Below, in pieces: positions 58,592 through 64,000 of a stretch of DNA of 64,000 bases. Source of the DNA: Planctomycetota bacterium. Its GTDB lineage: Bacteria; Planctomycetota; UBA1135; GCA-002686595. Under the pieces are notes generated by a model that saw only the letters and a list, made by a program, of their open reading frames with translations, was not told where the DNA came from and searched no databases. The stretch is from NCBI GenBank assembly GCA_026692665.1, contig JAPLOF010000062.1:62001-126000 (forward strand), written 5' to 3'. Position 1 is the stretch's first letter, and each line of letters begins with the position of its first letter. A program made the position numbers and the translations under genes.

Positions 58592-60190
58592 TCACGCGGT
58601 TGAACGATTCCCGCCGCCCGGCTTCGCCCGCGGCCCGCGCAGGATCGCTTCGAGACCGCCGACCTCGGCCCGGCGGAGCTGGAATCCGAAGCCGTGCCGC
58701 TCGCAGACTTCCTTGGCGATCGAGAGCCCGAGCCCCGTGCCCGTCGGGTGCCGGCGCCGCGCGGACTCCGTGCGGTAGGAGCGCTCGTGGAGGCGGGCAA
58801 GTTCCTCATCGGACACCCCCGGACCGTCGTCGAGCACGCGGACGACGAACTCGTCGCCCTCGACCTCCAGCACGACGGCGACGTGCCCGCCCTCGCGCCC
58901 GTAGCGCACGGCGTTGTGCACGAGGTTCGATACGGCGCGCTCGAACAGGGTGACGTCCGCCTCGACCTCGACCTCCTCGCCCGGCAGCGCGTGCACGAGC
59001 TCGACGCCCTTTCCACGCGCGATCGTGGTCTGCCGGCCCACGGCGCGCTCGATCAGGCGGTTCAGGGACATGCGGTGGCGTTCGATCGGCAGCTCGTCGG
59101 CCTCGAGCCGCGCGGCCGCGCCCAGGTTCTCGAGCAGGGCGCCGAGATAGTGCGCCTCCTCCTGCGCCTCGCGCACGCGCGACGGATCGGGCACTTCGTT
59201 CGCCGCGGCGCGCCGTTCGAGCGCGACGAGGTGTCCCTGCAGGACCGTGAGCGGCAGCATGACGTCGTGCGTCGTGTTCTCGACGAAGGCCCGCAGGCTG
59301 CGCTCGCGACGCTCCAGGCGCTCGATCTGCTCGCGCACCTGGGCGCCGGCCGTGTCGAACGCCCGGCCCAGCTCGGTGAGCTCGTCGGAACCCGAAGCAC
59401 CGACCGGATCGACGTAACCCGACGCCGCGGATCGGCGCACTCCGGCCGTCAGCGCGCGCACGCGCCGCACGAAGGGCAGGAACGCGAACAGCGTGACCAG
59501 GACGAGCAACGTCGCGAGCAGCGCCGGCAGGCCGAACCGCGCCAGGAGCAGCGATCCCTCGGCGGGCAGGTCGATCCGCCGAGCGAGCACGATCGCGCAC
59601 GGCCCGTCGGTCCACGCCATCCTCAGCACCGCCTGGAGTCCGCCGCGCGGCGGCAGGCCGTTGCGCCCGGGCAGTTCGAACGTGCCCGAGGCGAGCACGG
59701 CGCCGCGCTCCAGTGCAGCGCGCAACGCCGGTTCGAGCGCGGGAGCCGCGGGGTTGTCGGAGCGGAAGTCGGGGTTGTAGGCCCACAGCTCGAAGCGCGC
59801 CGCGGCCGGCCCCGCCGGTTCGGCGCGGCCCGGCGGCTGCTGGAAGTCGGGACCGCGGCCGCGGAGCGGACGCGCGCCGCCCGCACCGGCCGGCGCGTTC
59901 GGGCCGTCCGGACCGGGGCCCCCGGGTCCGCGGCCGAGCCCCAGCGGATCGCGCGGAGCCGGCCCGCCGAAGCGGCGGTCGCCGGGCAGTCGGAAAGGCG
60001 GGTCCTGGAAGATCTCCGGCGCGTCCTCGCAGGCCTCGCGGCCGCCGGACTCCATCCGCCCGCGCGCGTAGTCGACCAGCGCATCCAGCTCGGCGGATCG
60101 CGCCGCGCGCTCGCGCAGGAAGACGAGACCGACCGTCAGCGGCAGCGCGGTGACGAGCAGCGTGAGCGCGAGTCGGGTCGCGAGCCTCAC
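58592..60190 (-). CDS. Sensor histidine kinase
   Basis: GTG start overlapping the response-regulator stop; ENTTHDVMLPLTVLQGHL (H box), NLVHNAVRYG (N box), LDDGPGVSDEEL, GTGLGLSIAKEV. Confidence 0.92.
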   Translation of the reverse strand: MRLATRLALTLLVTALPLTVGLVFLRERAARSAELDALVDYARGRMESGGREACEDAPEIFQDPPFRLPGDRRFGGPAPRDPLGLGRGPGGPGPDGPNAPAGAGGARPLRGRGPDFQQPPGRAEPAGPAAARFELWAYNPDFRSDNPAAPALEPALRAALERGAVLASGTFELPGRNGLPPRGGLQAVLRMAWTDGPCAIVLARRIDLPAEGSLLLARFGLPALLATLLVLVTLFAFLPFVRRVRALTAGVRRSAASGYVDPVGASGSDELTELGRAFDTAGAQVREQIERLERRERSLRAFVENTTHDVMLPLTVLQGHLVALERRAAANEVPDPSRVREAQEEAHYLGALLENLGAAARLEADELPIERHRMSLNRLIERAVGRQTTIARGKGVELVHALPGEEVEVEADVTLFERAVSNLVHNAVRYGREGGHVAVVLEVEGDEFVVRVLDDGPGVSDEELARLHERSYRTESARRRHPTGTGLGLSIAKEVCERHGFGFQLRRAEVGGLEAILRGPRAKPGGGNRSTA

Positions 60191-60861
60191 GCGACGTCCT
60201 CCGACTTCAGTTTGTAGCCGATGCCCCACACCGTCGTGAGCTGCGCGCCCGCGGTCCCGAGCTTCTTGCGCAGGCGCGAGACGTGGACGTCGAGCGTGCG
60301 CTCGGTGCCGTCGCGCTCGGGCGGCAGGACGTTCTGCACGAGCCACGAGCGCGCGATCGCCGCCCCCGGCCGCATCGCCAGCGCCTGGAGCAGCTCGAAC
60401 TCGACCTTCGTGAGCTCCACTTCCGCGCCTCCCACGAACACGCGTCGCGCCGCGACGTCGAGAGCGATGGCGCCGCACTCGACGCGATCCGCGCGCGCCA
60501 GCACGGGACGCCGCAGTCGCGCCTGGACGCGCGCCACGAGCTCCTCCGGCCAGAAAGGCTTCGTCATGTAGTCGTCGGCCCCCAGCTCGAGCGCGCGCAC
60601 CTTGACCGAGGCGTCCTGCTTCGCGGAGAGGACGAGCACCGGCACGTCGCATTGGCTGCGCCAGCGCTTGAGCACGTCGAGCCCGTGCGCGCCGGGCAGC
60701 ATGAGATCCAGGATGAGGAGCGCCCAGTTCTGCGGCGCGAGCCCGAGGGCCGTGCCTCCGTCGCGCAACCAGGAGGCCTCGAGCCCGGCTTCGGTCAGGT
60801 GTTCGACGATCTGGCGGCCGAGTTTCTCGTCGTCTTCGACCAGCAGGATGCGTGCGGACAA
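60187..60861 (-). CDS. OmpR-family response regulator
   Basis: MSARILLVEDDEKLGRQIVEHLTEAG, LLILDLMLPGAHGLDVL, VLSAKQDASVKVRALELGADDYMTKPFWPEELVARV; winged-helix C-terminus. Confidence 0.95.
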   Translation of the reverse strand: MSARILLVEDDEKLGRQIVEHLTEAGLEASWLRDGGTALGLAPQNWALLILDLMLPGAHGLDVLKRWRSQCDVPVLVLSAKQDASVKVRALELGADDYMTKPFWPEELVARVQARLRRPVLARADRVECGAIALDVAARRVFVGGAEVELTKVEFELLQALAMRPGAAIARSWLVQNVLPPERDGTERTLDVHVSRLRKKLGTAGAQLTTVWGIGYKLKSEDVA

Positions 60862-60973
60862 GCGGGGGCCTCGATCAGGAAGGTTCGCGCGTGGATCTGA
60901 AGCTCGTCCGAAGGTCGCCCGGATCGGCTGCGCGCTTCAGCATCTCGCAAGGAGTCTTCCCGATCCTAGGGTC

Positions 60974-61675
60974 ATGAACACCATCTCCAGCCGGGTCCGC
61001 GCCCGAATCGGGATCGCGTGCCTGTGCGCCCTGGCGAGCCTGGCCCTCCCGCTCCACGCCCAGCAGCCGGGCGCCGGTGCGCCCCCGCCCGAACGTCCGG
61101 ATCGCGCCGCGGCGGAGTTGGACCGCTGGGTCGCGACCCTGGCCAGCCAGGCCGAGAGCCCGAACGCGGACATCGCGCGCAGCGCGCGGGCCGCCCTGGG
61201 CGCTCTCGGCGAGCGCGGCCGCGAACAAGCCGGTGCGCCGCGCCGGGGAGACTTCGAGGGTCCCGGCCGAGGCGAAGGGCGGACTCCGCGTCCGGATCCG
61301 GGTCCCGAGGCACGCCGTCCCGACGGCCGCGAACCGTTCGGCCGCGACTTCCCGCCCCGAGCCGGTGGCCCCCGCGATCCGCGTGGCGCCGACTCCGGCC
61401 CCCGGACGGGAGGATTCCCCGCGGGGCCTCCGCCGCACTGCGGACCCGGGTGCTGCCTCCACGGAGCGGGAGCTCGCGGCGTAGCGCAGCGTCCGCCCCC
61501 GCCTCCCGGGCCGCAAGGCGGGCCCGACGACGGCCCGCCGTGGCCGCCGCGCCGGCGCCCCAGTCCCGACGACGATCGCGAGCGGGGGCCCGACGGTCCC
61601 CGCCCGCCGCACCCTCCGTTCCCCGATCGAGACGATCCCAGCCGCCCGCACCGTCCCACCCCGAAGGAGACCTGA
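60974..61675 (+). CDS. Secreted Pro/Gly/Arg/Asp-rich protein
   Basis: Signal peptide RIGIACLCALASLALPLHAQ; long low-complexity region containing PPPHCGPGCCLHGAG. Confidence 0.65.
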   Translation: MNTISSRVRARIGIACLCALASLALPLHAQQPGAGAPPPERPDRAAAELDRWVATLASQAESPNADIARSARAALGALGERGREQAGAPRRGDFEGPGRGEGRTPRPDPGPEARRPDGREPFGRDFPPRAGGPRDPRGADSGPRTGGFPAGPPPHCGPGCCLHGAGARGVAQRPPPPPGPQGGPDDGPPWPPRRRPSPDDDRERGPDGPRPPHPPFPDRDDPSRPHRPTPKET

Positions 61676-61678
61676 TCC

Positions 61679-63334
61679 ATGCTGTCGCGTTCCGCTCTCG
61701 TCGCATGCGCCTTCCTCGCGCTCATCGTGAACGTCCAGGCCCAAGGCGGCCCCCCGCCCGGTCCCCTGCCGCCGCCGCCCGTGCCGCCCGGCAATCCGAT
61801 CACCGCCGCCAAGACGAACCTCGGCAAGGTGCTCTTCTGGGACGAACAGATGTCCAGCACGAACACGACGGCCTGCGGGTCGTGCCACGTCTTCGAGCAC
61901 GGCGGTTCCGATCCGCGCACGTCGAACGCGACGGCGCATCCCGGTCCCGACGGTCTCTTCGGCGGCGCGGATGACGTCTTCGGTTCGCCCGGGGTCCCGC
62001 GCACGGAGGCCGACGGCGCCTACTCGCTCTCGACCTTCTTCCGCCTGGGCACGCAGGTCACCGGCCGCAAGGCGCCCAGCGTGATCAACGCGGCCTACGT
62101 CCCCACCACCTTCTGGGACGGACGCGCGAACCCGACCTTCGTCGACCCGCAGACGAACCAGGTCGTGCTGCCCGGCGGCGCAAGCCTCGAGAGCCAGATC
62201 GTCGAGCCGCCCGTCAGCGACGTCGAGATGGGCCACGTCGGCACGAACTGGGCCACGATCTCGGCCAAGATCGCCGCCAGCACGCCGCTGCGCCTGTCGC
62301 CTTCGATCCCGGCGCAGCTCACGACCTGGATCGCCGGCCGCACGTATCCGCAGCTCTTCCAGGAGGCCTTCGGTTCGCCGGACGTCACGGGTGCGCGCAT
62401 CGCGCTCGCGATCGCCACGTACGAGCGCGTGCTCTTCACGAATCAGGCGCCGTTCGACCAGGTGCTCGCGGGGAACCCGCAGGCCCTGACTCCGCAGGAG
62501 AACGCGGGCTTCCAGATCTTCAACACGCAAGGCCGCTGCAACATCTGCCACGCCGGACCGCGGCTCACGAACGACTCGTTCCGCTACATCGGCGTCCGTC
62601 CGCAGAACGACGACCTCGGCCGGTTCAACGTGACCGGGAACGCCGCCGACCGTGGACGCATGAAGGTGCCGAGCCTGCGCAACGTCGAACTGCGCGCGCC
62701 GTACTTCCACACGGGCCGCTTCGGCACCCTCGAGGACATCGTCGCGTTCTACAACCGCGGCGGCGACTTCAACGCGCCCAACAAGGATCCGAACATCCTG
62801 CCGCTGGGGCTCTCCCCGCAGCAGCGCGCGGACCTCGTGGCGTTCCTGCGCCGTCCGCTCACGGACCCGCGCGTGGCGAACCAGCAGGCGCCGTTCGACC
62901 ACCCGGCGTTGAACCAGAGTTCGCCGCGCGTGCCGCAGACCTTCGGGGTCGGCACGGCCGGCACCGACGGCTTCGTGCCCCACATCGTCGCGGTGGAACC
63001 GGCCTACGTCGGCAACCCGCGATTCACGGTCGCGCTGGATGGAGCCTGCGCGGGCAAGGGCACGATCCTGGCCTTCAGCGAGACGAGCGTCCCCGGCGGC
63101 GTGCTCTTCAACGGGATGCGCACGTACCTGGACTTCGGCGGGCCGCTCACCGTGCGGCGCCTCGGCCAGCTCCCGGGCGCAGGACCGGGCACCGGCTTCG
63201 GATCGGGATCCATCGCGATCCCGAACGATCCGCTCCTCATCGGCCGCCCCTTCTACGCGCAGGCCTACGTCTTCGACGTCACGCCGGGCGTGCGCTTCGC
63301 GGCGACGGAAGCCGTCACGCTGATGCGCTTCTGA
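61679..63334 (+). CDS. Di-haem cytochrome-c peroxidase/MauG-like protein with C-terminal extra domain
   Basis: Signal peptide; TACGSCHVFEHGG and RCNICHAGPRLTND haem motifs; KTNLGKVLFWDEQMSSTNTTACGSCH; LRNVELRAPYFHTGRFGTLEDIVAFYNRGGDF. Confidence 0.92.
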   Translation: MLSRSALVACAFLALIVNVQAQGGPPPGPLPPPPVPPGNPITAAKTNLGKVLFWDEQMSSTNTTACGSCHVFEHGGSDPRTSNATAHPGPDGLFGGADDVFGSPGVPRTEADGAYSLSTFFRLGTQVTGRKAPSVINAAYVPTTFWDGRANPTFVDPQTNQVVLPGGASLESQIVEPPVSDVEMGHVGTNWATISAKIAASTPLRLSPSIPAQLTTWIAGRTYPQLFQEAFGSPDVTGARIALAIATYERVLFTNQAPFDQVLAGNPQALTPQENAGFQIFNTQGRCNICHAGPRLTNDSFRYIGVRPQNDDLGRFNVTGNAADRGRMKVPSLRNVELRAPYFHTGRFGTLEDIVAFYNRGGDFNAPNKDPNILPLGLSPQQRADLVAFLRRPLTDPRVANQQAPFDHPALNQSSPRVPQTFGVGTAGTDGFVPHIVAVEPAYVGNPRFTVALDGACAGKGTILAFSETSVPGGVLFNGMRTYLDFGGPLTVRRLGQLPGAGPGTGFGSGSIAIPNDPLLIGRPFYAQAYVFDVTPGVRFAATEAVTLMRF

Positions 63335-63387
63335 CTGGAACCACGACGAACCCGTTCGGGGCCTCCCCGTTCTCCCTTGGAGCCCCT

Positions 63388-63431
63388 GCGCGCGCCGGAC
63401 GTCCTCACGCGTCCGGCGCGCGCCCCTTTTT
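63388..63431 (+). terminator. Rho-independent terminator between peroxidase and lon
   Basis: 14-bp perfect stem GCGCGCGCCGGACG/CGTCCGGCGCGCGC with 8-nt loop, followed by CCC and TTTTT on + strand. Confidence 0.8.
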
Positions 63432-64000
63432 CGGGCGCCGTGCCGGCGGTGCGGATCGCTTCGTGCGCGCCGCGGACGGGCGCTTCCGGGCGGCGGCCTT
63501 GCGCGGGGCACGGCCAGGCACGGTCGGCGCGACGATCGGCTCGAGCGCCTCGGCCAGGGCCTGGTCGACGTTCTCGAGCAGGACGAAGCGCATCTCCGCG
63601 CGGGCCGAAGCCGGCACGTCGGCCAGGTCCGGCTCGTTGCGCTTCGGCAGCAGCACGGTCTTGATGCCGGCGGCGCGCGCGCCGAGCACCTTCTCCTTCA
63701 CCCCGCCGATCGGCAGGACGAGACCGCGCAGGCTGATCTCGCCCGTCATCGCGACGTCCGCGCGGGTGTTCCGCCCCGTGAGCAGGGAAACGAGCGCCAC
63801 GTAGAGCGCGACGCCCGCGCTCGGCCCGTCCTTCTGGATCGCGCCGGCCGGCAGGTGCACGTGCAGGTCGTGGCTCTCGAAGAAGCGCGGATCGAGCTCC
63901 ATCGAACGCATGCGCGATTTGACGAGCGACATGGCGGCCAACGCGCTCTCGCGCATCACGTCGCCCAGCTGCCCGGTCAGGACGAGCTGCCCCTTGCCGG
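63405..64000 (-). CDS. lon: Lon protease (S16), C-terminal part, truncated by window end
   Basis: HLPAGAIQKDGPSAGVALYVALVSLLTGRNTRADVAMTGEISLRGLVLPIGGVKEKVLGARAAGIKTVLLPKRNEPDLADVP; frame stays open to 64000 (GKGQLVLTGQLGDVMRES). Confidence 0.96.
   Translation of the reverse strand, partial: GKGQLVLTGQLGDVMRESALAAMSLVKSRMRSMELDPRFFESHDLHVHLPAGAIQKDGPSAGVALYVALVSLLTGRNTRADVAMTGEISLRGLVLPIGGVKEKVLGARAAGIKTVLLPKRNEPDLADVPASARAEMRFVLLENVDQALAEALEPIVAPTVPGRAPRKAAARKRPSAARTKRSAPPARRPKKGRAPDA

Noticed and set aside
60875-63511. 878-aa minus ORF over the peroxidase region
   Set aside because: Shadow frame; the plus strand encodes CxxCH haem motifs and a signal peptide.

Overview
High-GC bacterial chromosome segment. 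Codon usage, many Tat/lipoprotein exports and two distinctive C-terminal export domains suggest a Planctomycetes-like lineage; this is an inference. Coding density is high, with no CRISPR array, rRNA or recognisable transposon. About 50 CDS and two tRNAs (His-GTG, Val-GAC; both encode CCA) are supported. They include citrate synthase, AsnRS, alanine dehydrogenase, UppP, a ThiF/MoeB-like protein with a MobA-like neighbour, a PhoX-like protein, an S9 peptidase, a tricorn-like S41 protease, an HtrA-like protease, a SpoIIE phosphatase divergent from a STAS protein, a two-component system, a di-haem peroxidase and the C-terminus of Lon. A surface-polysaccharide style region spans about 41.8-57.2 kb. 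The most interesting locus is 41786-45968: a NodU/CmcH-type carbamoyltransferase, an SxtJ-like short membrane protein, an SGNH hydrolase fused to a DUF5989-like tail, and three consecutive unannotated 41-50 aa membrane microproteins, two of which share the ...(S/A)PF....F C-terminal signature of that tail. Three homologues appear to have lost catalytic motifs: a dihydroorotase-like protein (HxH to LxD), a HAD/GmhB-like protein (DxD to GxW) and a peptidase-MA-like protein (HExxH to RExxW, directly upstream of an intact relative). All family names come from reading translated sequence; no database search was run.
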